Part shown: piece by piece, positions 20,902 through 26,358 of the stretch
How positions within the stretch are numbered: position 1 is the first letter of the stretch
Layout: each line of letters starts with the position of its first letter
Notes under the pieces: model-generated
What the model saw: the letters and a program-made list of their open reading frames with translations, nothing else
Database searches by the model: none
Told to the model about the DNA's origin: nothing
Program-made: the position numbers and the translations under genes
IMG/VR virus record: IMGVR_UViG_3300042392_000347
Coordinates: 1 to 26,358 of that record
DNA: 26,358 nucleotides
Strand: one strand, 5' to 3'
Source of the DNA: a virus

Positions 20902-23364
20902 TTATTTTTGTGATAGAATTTGTCTGTTAGTGATAGAACCCGCCACTTGAATAGAGTGGATCTTAGGTGAACCGATAGTCCTTGTCAATGTGATAGTCCC
21001 AGTATAACCGCGTTGACCACCAAGTCTGCATCGGATGCTTGCGGTTTCAGCCTCGTTCGGGCTGCTAGGTGATAGGATCTGCCCACCAAGGAATGTGGTG
21101 GTGGTTCCAATGCTTTCGGCGGAGTCGGGGTCTTCGGTGGCAAACGCGATGTCGTACTCGCCAGTTTCCCCAGACAAATTCTGCATTTGCACTTGGGCAT
21201 CAGTAAACCTCTTGCGCTCAAGGGTCTTAAAGTCGTACCCACGGCTAGTCACATACGAGTTGATCGTTGGGGTAACCACGCCAGTATCCTCATTCGTAAC
21301 GCTCAAGCGGTCTACGGACGAGTCGGAGGCATCAATTTGGTGTAATCCGCCATTGGAACTAACAGCATACAGGTTATTACGAACCCCAGCACTTGCCGTG
21401 ATGAAGTTCTTGATCAAAAACCTAGAATCTCCATAGGTATCAAGCGACTCCCATCCTTTATTCAAGAAGTTGTAGATCAGAACCGCGTTATTTCCACTGG
21501 CATCATTTCCTCCAGCTACAGAATCCAACGGGACTGCGATGTAATAGCGGTTGTTAAAGTAAACCGCCACCGAATTACCCGCAAGATTTTTGTTAATGCG
21601 GTCAATGTACGGCTGAATGTTCTTGGAAAGCGGTTCCTCCGTGCCGCGAAGGTTGTAATCATTGAGGAAGGTCAGCCCGTAAATGCCCTCGTCGGCCAAG
21701 AATAGCATGTTGTTAGCCTGCATAACCACGGACTTGCGAGCTAAGCACCCAACCTCGCCAGTAAGCTCCTTAACCACGGTATCAGACAGGCTTCCTTGGG
21801 TCTGGGCCACAAGGTGGATGCTATTGCGGTTCAATACCACCAAAGAATCGTCGTAGAACCCGTGCATCGCTACCACATAATCAGCAGTGCCACCAGTGAT
21901 ACGAAATTGATTCTCGATTTGGTCGAAGGTCGTAGTGTCCAGCAGGTCGGAAACCGCGATCTCGTCAGAAATCTTTCTACTAGTGTAGACTGGTGCGCTA
22001 AAAGTGCCAGACTGGGAGTAGTAGAACGGAACGAACAACCTGCGCTGGAAGTAGGTAGCCCAAGGCGCACCGGGTTGGTGCATAAACCCACCGCCTTCTG
22101 TGAACCTACCGCCAAACTCAACCTGACCAGTGCTTCCGCTAGCCGATATGTTGGCGATTGGCGCGAGGAACTGAATGTTTGTTGTGCTCGCTGATGTTAC
22201 TTGGAATTGTTTACCAACAATTGCGGTAAACTCTGGGATGGTTGTCTCATAAATCACAACTACATCACCAGCAAAAACTGTGGTATTTCCTGTGATGTTT
22301 AACGAAACCAAACCATTCGCTACGGAAACATTGTTACCGCTAGAGTTAAAAGTCTGTGGCTGGGTGTAAGCACCACCGGGGGACAGGGTGAACCCATCAG
22401 TCATAATGGCGGCAGTTACCCCAAATGTTTGGGTCTGACTTGTAGTAAAAGTGTATTGAAATTGGTCTTGAGTTAGTCCAGAAGACAAGACGGTGAATGT
22501 TCCATTCGCTGGAGTACCACCAGTTAGTCCTGCAATAACCACGGATGTGCCAGCAGTAAGCCCATGTTCACGAACCCGCATTGTGACAGTGGTTCCGCTC
22601 TGTGATGCAGAAAGAATAGCCCTGCCATTAGGATACCACTCAAGAGCTTGTTGCCCATCCCGCATGATCATTACCTTGTCGAAGCACTGCAACATATCGC
22701 AGTTACCACCAACGGTGGCTCCCACAGGATACGGGATAGTCGTTGCCGTGTAGGGTGTCGTAGAAAGGTCGATCTTCTTCGCCAGAGTCTCCAGCGCAAC
22801 AATGATATATTCCTTGTTGGACTCGTTAGGGTCAGAGAACATGCAGGATGCCAACACATCGCTGGCGGCAGCATCGTTAATGTCGATCTGGGTAATCCTT
22901 GGCGAGCTTGTACCAGTAATGCCAGTCACCCCAGTAACGGGAAAGGTCAATGTGTCCACGGTAGCCGCAGTCACAGCCTTGACCCCATTGTTATTCGTGC
23001 CAGTAAAGGTAATGCCGCTAACCGTAAGGTTGCCAGCCTCCCCAATAGTCAATCCGTGTCCAGCCACGGTAATCGTTACCACATTTGCGGCATACGAAAC
23101 AGCCGTAATCGCCAAGTAGAATGGGCTTGGAAGGATGTGAAACGGAAGGTTCAACGGAGTGCCTCCAGTAGTCAGTACAGGGCTAACAGATACCACGCTC
23201 TTGCGCGGCCTCCAGAAACCCTCCATGCGACCATTAAGACTTTCCCTTACCTCACCCGGTTCCAACTGGTTAAGCTGCAATCTCTGGTTTACACCAAAGA
23301 ATCCACGATCACCATCGGCGGCAATCGCGTCATCTAACCCACCAGTGGATCGGAACTGCGACAT
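20902..23364 (-). CDS. Putative tail nozzle protein with three inserted beta domains (820 aa)
   Basis: Likely the large tail protein below the connector, similar in role to T7 gp12 or P22 gp10. The N-terminal pattern FFGVNQRLQLNQLEPGEVRE, then SLNGRMEGFWRP, is typical of these proteins (ligand-free 'G.N....L.pGe... N....g.. .R.G'). The C-terminal half has propeller-like blocks (YNFLNKGWESLDTYGDSRF, NNLYAVSSNGGLHQIDAS). Three related beta modules are inserted at about 86-150, 249-315 and 350-405, each with a 'HGLT.G..V.I.G.. NG.f.V' type pattern that weakens in the third. The ATG overlaps the stop of the 85-aa gene (TAATG). The family is by pattern and the modules are seen directly. Confidence 0.75.
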   Translation of the reverse strand: MSQFRSTGGLDDAIAADGDRGFFGVNQRLQLNQLEPGEVRESLNGRMEGFWRPRKSVVSVSPVLTTGGTPLNLPFHILPSPFYLAITAVSYAANVVTITVAGHGLTIGEAGNLTVSGITFTGTNNNGVKAVTAATVDTLTFPVTGVTGITGTSSPRITQIDINDAAASDVLASCMFSDPNESNKEYIIVALETLAKKIDLSTTPYTATTIPYPVGATVGGNCDMLQCFDKVMIMRDGQQALEWYPNGRAILSASQSGTTVTMRVREHGLTAGTSVVIAGLTGGTPANGTFTVLSSGLTQDQFQYTFTTSQTQTFGVTAAIMTDGFTLSPGGAYTQPQTFNSSGNNVSVANGLVSLNITGNTTVFAGDVVVIYETTIPEFTAIVGKQFQVTSASTTNIQFLAPIANISASGSTGQVEFGGRFTEGGGFMHQPGAPWATYFQRRLFVPFYYSQSGTFSAPVYTSRKISDEIAVSDLLDTTTFDQIENQFRITGGTADYVVAMHGFYDDSLVVLNRNSIHLVAQTQGSLSDTVVKELTGEVGCLARKSVVMQANNMLFLADEGIYGLTFLNDYNLRGTEEPLSKNIQPYIDRINKNLAGNSVAVYFNNRYYIAVPLDSVAGGNDASGNNAVLIYNFLNKGWESLDTYGDSRFLIKNFITASAGVRNNLYAVSSNGGLHQIDASDSSVDRLSVTNEDTGVVTPTINSYVTSRGYDFKTLERKRFTDAQVQMQNLSGETGEYDIAFATEDPDSAESIGTTTTFLGGQILSPSSPNEAETASIRCRLGGQRGYTGTITLTRTIGSPKIHSIQVAGSITNRQILSQK

Positions 23365-23621
23365 TAAACGCGGTAGGCGATAACCAAACCAGTAGTCACG
23401 GTGAAACCAGTGATCAACCCACCAATCCCCACGCCAGCAGGAATCGAAACCCCAGCCATACGAGCGCTGGAGTTGGTAAGGTTTGCTGCGGTGAACGCGC
23501 TAAATGTGGTGTCGTTGATCAGTTGAACCCAACGGAACTGCCCGATCACAGCACCATCCGTTGAGCTATAGACCTGACCACCACCTTGACCCTGAAGGTC
23601 GTATGCATTGGAACTAGCCAT
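23364..23621 (-). CDS. Small beta-rich structural-type protein (85 aa), first gene of the virion operon
   Basis: It starts at the ATG at 23621 (MASSNAYDLQGQGGGQVYSS). The same frame is open up to 23729, but those codons read through the palindrome and repeats and look noncoding. The pattern 'G..yss.dGAviG.FrwvQlI.DttFs... nltn' with a final PAGVGIGGLITGFTVTTGLV is one I recall from tiny proteins near phage structural genes; no function is known to me. The protein is beta-rich, with no Cys or membrane segment. It is coupled to the nozzle gene by TAATG. No Shine-Dalgarno sequence is seen. Confidence 0.75.
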   Translation of the reverse strand: MASSNAYDLQGQGGGQVYSSTDGAVIGQFRWVQLINDTTFSAFTAANLTNSSARMAGVSIPAGVGIGGLITGFTVTTGLVIAYRV

Positions 23622-23639
23622 AGTAGTAAATAGTAAAAG

Positions 23640-23654
23640 CCGACACTGTGTCGG
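23640..23654. promoter_or_regulatory. 15-base palindrome before the virion operon
   Basis: CCGACACTGTGTCGG is perfectly symmetric about its central base. It lies 18 bases before the first ATG of the long operon and is followed on the minus strand by CTTTTACTATTT. It may be an operator, or an mRNA leader hairpin acting as attenuator. The T run is too broken for a confident terminator. Confidence 0.5.
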
Positions 23655-23737
23655 GCATGCTTCCCAAATGCGGAGGGAATCCCCATGCGTCAAGGGGGAA
23701 CTTGTGGGTGTCATTGCCACCCCATTCACCCCACCCT

Positions 23738-23773
23738 AGTATATAGAGGATACAGAGGATACAGAGGATACAG
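23738..23773 (-). promoter_or_regulatory. Three tandem 9-mers next to a TATACT box
   Basis: AGGATACAG occurs three times without gaps (23747-23755, 23756-23764, 23765-23773). On the minus strand the array ends three bases before TATACT (23738-23743), a five-of-six -10 box. No -35 consensus is present; the repeats fill that position. This could be an activator-dependent late promoter for the virion operon. The repeats are certain and the promoter is inferred. Confidence 0.5.
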
Positions 23774-23819
23774 AAGAAGGTGTGATAGAGAAGACAAAGA
23801 AGATTGAGACGAAGTGGAA

Positions 23820-23848
23820 TTGACACGCAGGGGATGAACCACTACCAT
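23820..23848 (+). promoter_or_regulatory. Sigma70-like promoter for the tRNA
   Basis: TTGACA (23820-23825), a 17-base spacer and TACCAT (23843-23848) precede the tRNA by 59 bases. The -35 box is consensus and the -10 box matches at four of six positions. Transcription would start near 23855 and run through the tRNA towards the endonuclease gene, as no terminator is visible between them. Confidence 0.5.
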
Positions 23849-23907
23849 CCAGCCAACAACACCTCCCACGCCTCTCTACGATGCGCACCAAGGGAGGTTG
23901 CTTTTTA

Positions 23908-23982
23908 TCCTGTGTAGCTCAGAGGCAGAGCGGGTGACTGTTAATCACTAGGTCGTTGGTTCGATCCCAACCGCAGGAGCCA
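23908..23982 (+). tRNA. tRNA-Asn (anticodon GTT) with encoded CCA
   Basis: All cloverleaf parts can be drawn. The acceptor TCCTGTG pairs with CGCAGGA with one wobble. The D arm is GCTC/GAGC. The anticodon stem GGTGA/TCACT encloses the loop CTGTTAA with anticodon GTT. The variable loop is five bases, and the T arm GTTGG/CCAAC carries TTCGATC. The discriminator is G and the terminal CCA is in the DNA. There is no intron. It probably supplies Asn tRNA during late expression; it stands alone and points against the virion operon. Confidence 0.95.
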
Positions 23983-24222
23983 TAAGTCAAGCGTAAGTAA
24001 AGTGCCACCCACAGGTTCGCATGCCGAGGACTAATTGCTCTTGCAGAGGCGCGGGGTGGTAGCGTCAAATTGCAGGGGGAACGCTAACTTGGCAAGTTCC
24101 CATTCGGGAACATCGAGATAGGATTGGGTGCTTGTGAGCGAAAATGCGCTAGTACGGGAATGTCGGCTTCGTGCGGCGTTAGGGTGGATAGTGGGTTAGA
24201 TGTGAGACAATGAATTTTACTT
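23983..24222 (+). other. Noncoding stretch with several hairpins between tRNA and endonuclease
   Basis: No gene is seen here. Paired segments are GCCACCC with GGGTGGT (around 24003 and 24054, one wobble) enclosing CTCT/AGAG, TAGCGT with ACGCTA (24060-24065 and 24081-24086), and GTTCCC/GGGAAC (24096-24111). They could be leader or attenuator structures in a transcript from the tRNA promoter. No T-rich tail follows any of them. Confidence 0.4.
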
Positions 24223-24246
24223 TTGACAATAGGATATAATTTGTCA
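24221..24246 (+). promoter_or_regulatory. -10 box inside an operator-like inverted repeat
   Basis: TATAAT (24235-24240) lies 16 bases before the endonuclease ATG. The half-sites TGACAA (24224-24229) and TTGTCA (24241-24246) are perfect inverted copies on either side. TTGACA at 24223 is too close to act as its -35 box, and no other -35 is evident. The resulting mRNA would have a leader of about ten bases or less. Repressor binding is inferred from symmetry. Confidence 0.5.
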
Positions 24247-24256
24247 CAATCACCAC

Positions 24257-24913
24257 ATGTCCAACAACTGTGGAACCTACATCGTCAAATGCGGCAACAC
24301 CGCTTACATCGGATCAAGCTCAAATTTCCAGCAAAGGAAGTCCGCTCACAAGCGTGACCTTGAGCGGGGAATCCACCCGAACCAAAACCTTCAGCAGGCT
24401 TTTGACGGGTCACAGGACTTCTCGTTCATCCCTCACCAGTACATCACCCCAGTAGACTGCCCAAACGAGCTACGCACCATCCTGCGCAACGCAGAGCAAG
24501 CCCTGCTGGACGAGGCCGCGAAGTCAAACCTGTGGGTCATCGCAAACATCTCACAGAACGCATTCGGCCCACACGCAAGACCAGACATGGTGGCAAGGTG
24601 GCAAGACCCAGAGTTCCGTGCGTCCATGTCGAAAATGATCAAATCCAGAGTCATTAGCGACGATACCAAGCGCAAGATGTCGCTGGCAAAGCAGGGCGCA
24701 AACAACGCAAAGGCTCGCAAGGTCATCGTCACAAACCCAGACGGGTCAGAAACGACCTTTAGCACAACCACCGAGGCCGCGCAGTTCTTCCGAATCTCGC
24801 AGCAACTCCTGCACCTCATGCTCAAGGGCAAGACCGCTTGGCCGGGCAAGGGGAAGTTCATCCGCAACAAGGAAAACGAGTGGATGAGGGAATACGAGGC
24901 TAGACTAGTGTAA
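24257..24913 (+). CDS. GIY-YIG homing-type endonuclease with NUMOD domains (218 aa)
   Basis: A DNA-cutting selfish gene. The N-terminal nuclease has GTY (residues 6-8, variant of GIY), YIG (17-19), the catalytic-type Arg27 with His31, and Glu80 in NAEQALLDE. A NUMOD3-like DNA-binding motif, ISDDTKRKMSLAKQG, lies at 133-147. A NUMOD1-like helix-turn-helix module spans about 155-192 (TTTEAAQFFRISQQLL in its centre). The order nuclease, NUMOD3, NUMOD1 is usual for I-TevI relatives and bacterial group I or free-standing homing enzymes. It is on the plus strand against the virion operon and convergent with the helicase, with its own promoter candidate and terminator. No intron around it is visible, so it is probably free-standing. 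Confidence 0.88.
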   Translation: MSNNCGTYIVKCGNTAYIGSSSNFQQRKSAHKRDLERGIHPNQNLQQAFDGSQDFSFIPHQYITPVDCPNELRTILRNAEQALLDEAAKSNLWVIANISQNAFGPHARPDMVARWQDPEFRASMSKMIKSRVISDDTKRKMSLAKQGANNAKARKVIVTNPDGSETTFSTTTEAAQFFRISQQLLHLMLKGKTAWPGKGKFIRNKENEWMREYEARLV

Positions 24914-24964
24914 GGGGCCAATTGGAAAATTTTCGAAATTGGGGTTAATCGGCCCCGCTTTTTC
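24914..24964 (+). terminator. Terminator behind the endonuclease gene
   Basis: GGGGCC directly after the stop pairs with GGCCCC (24951-24956), followed by GCTTTTTCCC. The intervening 31 bases contain their own pairing (CCAATT with AATTGG; GAAAATTTTC). It closes the plus-strand transcript and protects the convergent helicase from antisense reading. Confidence 0.65.
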
Positions 24965-25040
24965 CCGCCCCGGCAAATGCGACTCCCCCCGCCCCATCCT
25001 ATTGTTACAAGCGGTGACAAGGTTAGTAATCCGTAGTCCT

Positions 25041-25083
25041 GTTCCACGGGATTCCCCAGCATCTATCGGTGTTCCACGGGATT
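25041..25083. repeat. Two direct copies of GTTCCACGGGATT
   Basis: The 13-mer occurs exactly at 25041-25053 and 25071-25083, thirty bases apart from start to start, which is close to three helical turns. It lies in the noncoding region between endonuclease and helicase. Spacing on one face of the DNA suggests a protein-binding pair; no known site is recognised. Confidence 0.75.
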
Positions 25084-25166
25084 GGGTGGTCACCAACATG
25101 CAATCAACCCGTTAGTTAATGGTCGCAACACTAGATATGGTGGTGGTGACCCAGCCTCGCGTGCGT

Positions 25167-25196
25167 GTTTGCGATTCTCTGCGAGAAAGTGCGAAC
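25167..25196 (+). repeat. Two-part hairpin in the noncoding region
   Basis: GTTTGC (25167-25172) pairs with GCGAAC (25191-25196) with one G-U on the plus strand, and TTCTC (25175-25179) pairs with GAGAA (25183-25187) inside it. The rest of 24965-25320 shows no convincing gene. The structure may be part of an RNA leader or a replication element; there is no T run. Confidence 0.5.
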
Positions 25197-25314
25197 GATT
25201 CCAAGTCCCTATTTCCCTCCAATCCACTTGTGATCAGAATAAATTCTAGTCCCAACTCCTACTTCGCGCCAGAATGCCCTACAATCGCTTTGACCCCCAA
25301 TATGGGATCAACAC

Positions 25315-25355
25315 CCACAAGAAAGCCCCAGACGCTGTGTGAGCGATTCTGGGGC
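25315..25355 (-). terminator. Hairpin terminator candidate behind the helicase
   Basis: On the minus strand GCCCCAGA...TCTGGGGC (arms 25348-25355 and 25325-25332) encloses CGCT/AGCG with a two-base bulge, followed by TTTCTTG. The stem is strong but the T tract is short. It lies about 95 bases past the helicase stop, so it may be the end of that transcript. Confidence 0.5.
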
Positions 25356-25410
25356 AATCTAGGGGGTATCTGGCGCGGTTTGGTGGAGGATGTTGGCTGG
25401 GTGGCTAACT

Positions 25411-25435
25411 ACTAATTGAGAACAAATTAGTTTTT
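25411..25435 (+). terminator. A/T-rich plus-strand terminator facing the helicase
   Basis: ACTAATT (25411-25417) pairs with AATTAGT (25425-25431) across a 7-base loop and continues into TTTTC. It would stop plus-strand transcripts that pass the endonuclease terminator before they run antisense through the helicase gene. The stem is weak because it is mostly A-T. Confidence 0.4.
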
Positions 25436-25448
25436 CGCTAGTAATTGG

Positions 25449-26358
25449 TCAGACGAACTCTTGATACTGTCCGTTCAATCGCAGTGGCAGCACCACATCC
25501 CTGCGTCCGTTGCGTAGCTTGCCAACCTTGAGTCCATCGTCAGCAATAAACAGCAGGGCATCCGCATCCTGCTCGATAGCGCGTGACTCTCGAACCTGAT
25601 TGTTGTCGTTGAGTTGCGATGCTGAAATGACTGGGCATTGCAGGTGCTTGGCCAACTGTTTGAGTCCACCAGATACCCGTGCGACTTCCTCTTCCCGTGA
25701 TTCCCTGCTGGATCTCGCGCCACGGATCAGTTGCAGGTAATCGACCACCACAAGGTCGAGGGAGCCATGCAGGTCGCGGATGCGTTCAGCTTCAGCCGCG
25801 ATGCTGTCAATGCTCTGGTTGGAGCTAGAGTCAATCCAGAGTGGGGCAGATGAAATCTGCTCAACACCTGTCTGGATCTTCTGTAGCTCATGTTTGGCTG
25901 CTGACCTTGGCTGGGTAATTGACCCGTAGTTGGTGTGGGTCATGACTGAAATGAGCCTGCCGATTACCTCGTGGGTCATCATTTCCAAGCTGTGGATTGC
26001 GACTGGTCGCTGGTCGCTGATAAACTTGCTGGCGATCTGAAGCATCAACACGGACTTGCCTCTGCTTGGCTTTCCAGCGATCACCCAGAATTCGCCCGGT
26101 CTCATGCCGCCGCAAATCTCGTCTAGCTCTGCGATGCCTGTGGACATGCCGGGGAGGTCGCCTGAGTTGTAGTCCCGCAGGAGGTTCTCGATGAATTGTT
26201 TGGACGCCTTGTCTGCGTCTATGCTGCGTTGCTTGCCAGATACTACCTGCTGGAGACTCTGGAGGGTTGTACGGAATGAGGCAATGGCACTGGTGGCATC
26301 ATCGGCTGTGGCTATCTCACGGGCGGCAGATTGTGCCAAGCGTCTGGCTTGGTACTCC
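25449..26358 (-). CDS. DnaB-type replicative helicase, C-terminal part (5' end outside window)
   Basis: Unwinds the fork as a hexamer. Visible are about 302 residues of the linker and RecA-like domain. The frame continues to the window edge (EYQARRLAQSAAREIATAD), so the start and most of the primase-interacting N-terminal domain are missing; a TTG at 26339 is not the true start. Walker A is GKPSRGKS within FWVIAGKPSRGKSVLMLQIA. An acidic residue for catalysis lies in IHSLEMM, Walker B is LDLVVVDYLQLI, and motif H4 is ISASQLN. The C-terminal KVGKLRNGRRDVVLPL fits the arginine-finger region. It is the only replication gene in view, so a DnaA- or DnaC-like loader may be host-supplied or outside the window. 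Confidence 0.93.
   Translation of the reverse strand, partial: EYQARRLAQSAAREIATADDATSAIASFRTTLQSLQQVVSGKQRSIDADKASKQFIENLLRDYNSGDLPGMSTGIAELDEICGGMRPGEFWVIAGKPSRGKSVLMLQIASKFISDQRPVAIHSLEMMTHEVIGRLISVMTHTNYGSITQPRSAAKHELQKIQTGVEQISSAPLWIDSSSNQSIDSIAAEAERIRDLHGSLDLVVVDYLQLIRGARSSRESREEEVARVSGGLKQLAKHLQCPVISASQLNDNNQVRESRAIEQDADALLFIADDGLKVGKLRNGRRDVVLPLRLNGQYQEFV

Noticed and set aside
22648-23337. 229-aa plus-strand frame opposite the nozzle gene
   Set aside because: An antisense shadow of the nozzle coding sequence with no promoter, start context or family signature.
23747-23773. CRISPR-like array
   Set aside because: The 9-mers are directly adjacent without spacers; the 12-mers at 3876-3911 likewise. 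No spacers or cas genes are present.
23614-23826. 70-aa minus-strand frame with a hydrophobic start and Cys-Ile-Leu repeats
   Set aside because: It starts with GTG, its repeats are the 9-mer array, and it overlaps the start of the 85-aa gene. A small membrane peptide cannot be fully excluded but support is poor.
23908-24256. tRNA-associated group I intron around the endonuclease
   Set aside because: The tRNA is intact and I could not find group I core elements; the nuclease appears free-standing.
25119-25415. 98-aa plus-strand frame followed by a hairpin with a T run
   Set aside because: The frame passes through two hairpins and has no recognisable domain or good start context. The neighbouring terminator is as well explained by read-through from the endonuclease gene.

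Overview
The window is part of a tailed double-stranded DNA phage genome, most likely a podovirus (short tail). One strand carries an almost unbroken set of virion genes: a tail nozzle-like protein, a collar-domain fibre, three large internal-virion candidates, both terminase subunits, a P22-like portal, scaffold, an SU10-type major capsid protein and a connector-like protein. No integrase, lysis gene, RNA polymerase or plasmid gene is visible. The host cannot be named. Almost no start codon has a Shine-Dalgarno sequence, so a host that uses them weakly is possible.

Layout, read in the direction of minus-strand transcription (right to left). The right edge holds the 3' part of a DnaB-type helicase (25449-26358). 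Next is a noncoding stretch of about 530 bases with hairpins and a direct repeat. A small plus-strand island follows: a tRNA-Asn (23908-23982) and a GIY-YIG homing-type endonuclease (24257-24913), each with its own promoter candidate. The virion operon then starts at 23621: 85-aa protein, nozzle-like protein, fibre, 109-aa protein, three internal-virion candidates (344, 718 and 1847 aa), 68-aa protein, TerS, a zinc-ribbon protein, TerL, a Lys/Ala-rich 93-aa protein and the portal. Six very small, mostly basic proteins follow, and a strong terminator closes the unit at 4499-4536. Genes abut or overlap (TAATG, ATGA), which suggests translational coupling.

The 850 bases between 3709 and 4606 are the most unusual part. 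Nearest the scaffold gene are DnaA-box-like sites, three tandem 12-mers and inverted repeats. A plus-strand promoter candidate (TTGACA, 17 bases, TAGGAT) follows. Behind it lie about 500 bases packed with hairpins, including a 15-bp stem whose loop is complementary to an upstream 11-mer, a possible pseudoknot. I read this as a candidate structured noncoding RNA on the plus strand, possibly beside a replication origin; neither is proven.

The second minus-strand unit is scaffold, major capsid protein and a 144-aa probable decoration protein, followed by a GC-rich terminator. Beyond it are a 92-aa protein, a connector-like protein and the start of a gene cut by the left edge. The gene order resembles a rearranged T7 late region: the connector lies far from the nozzle, and the internal-virion genes come before the terminase and portal.
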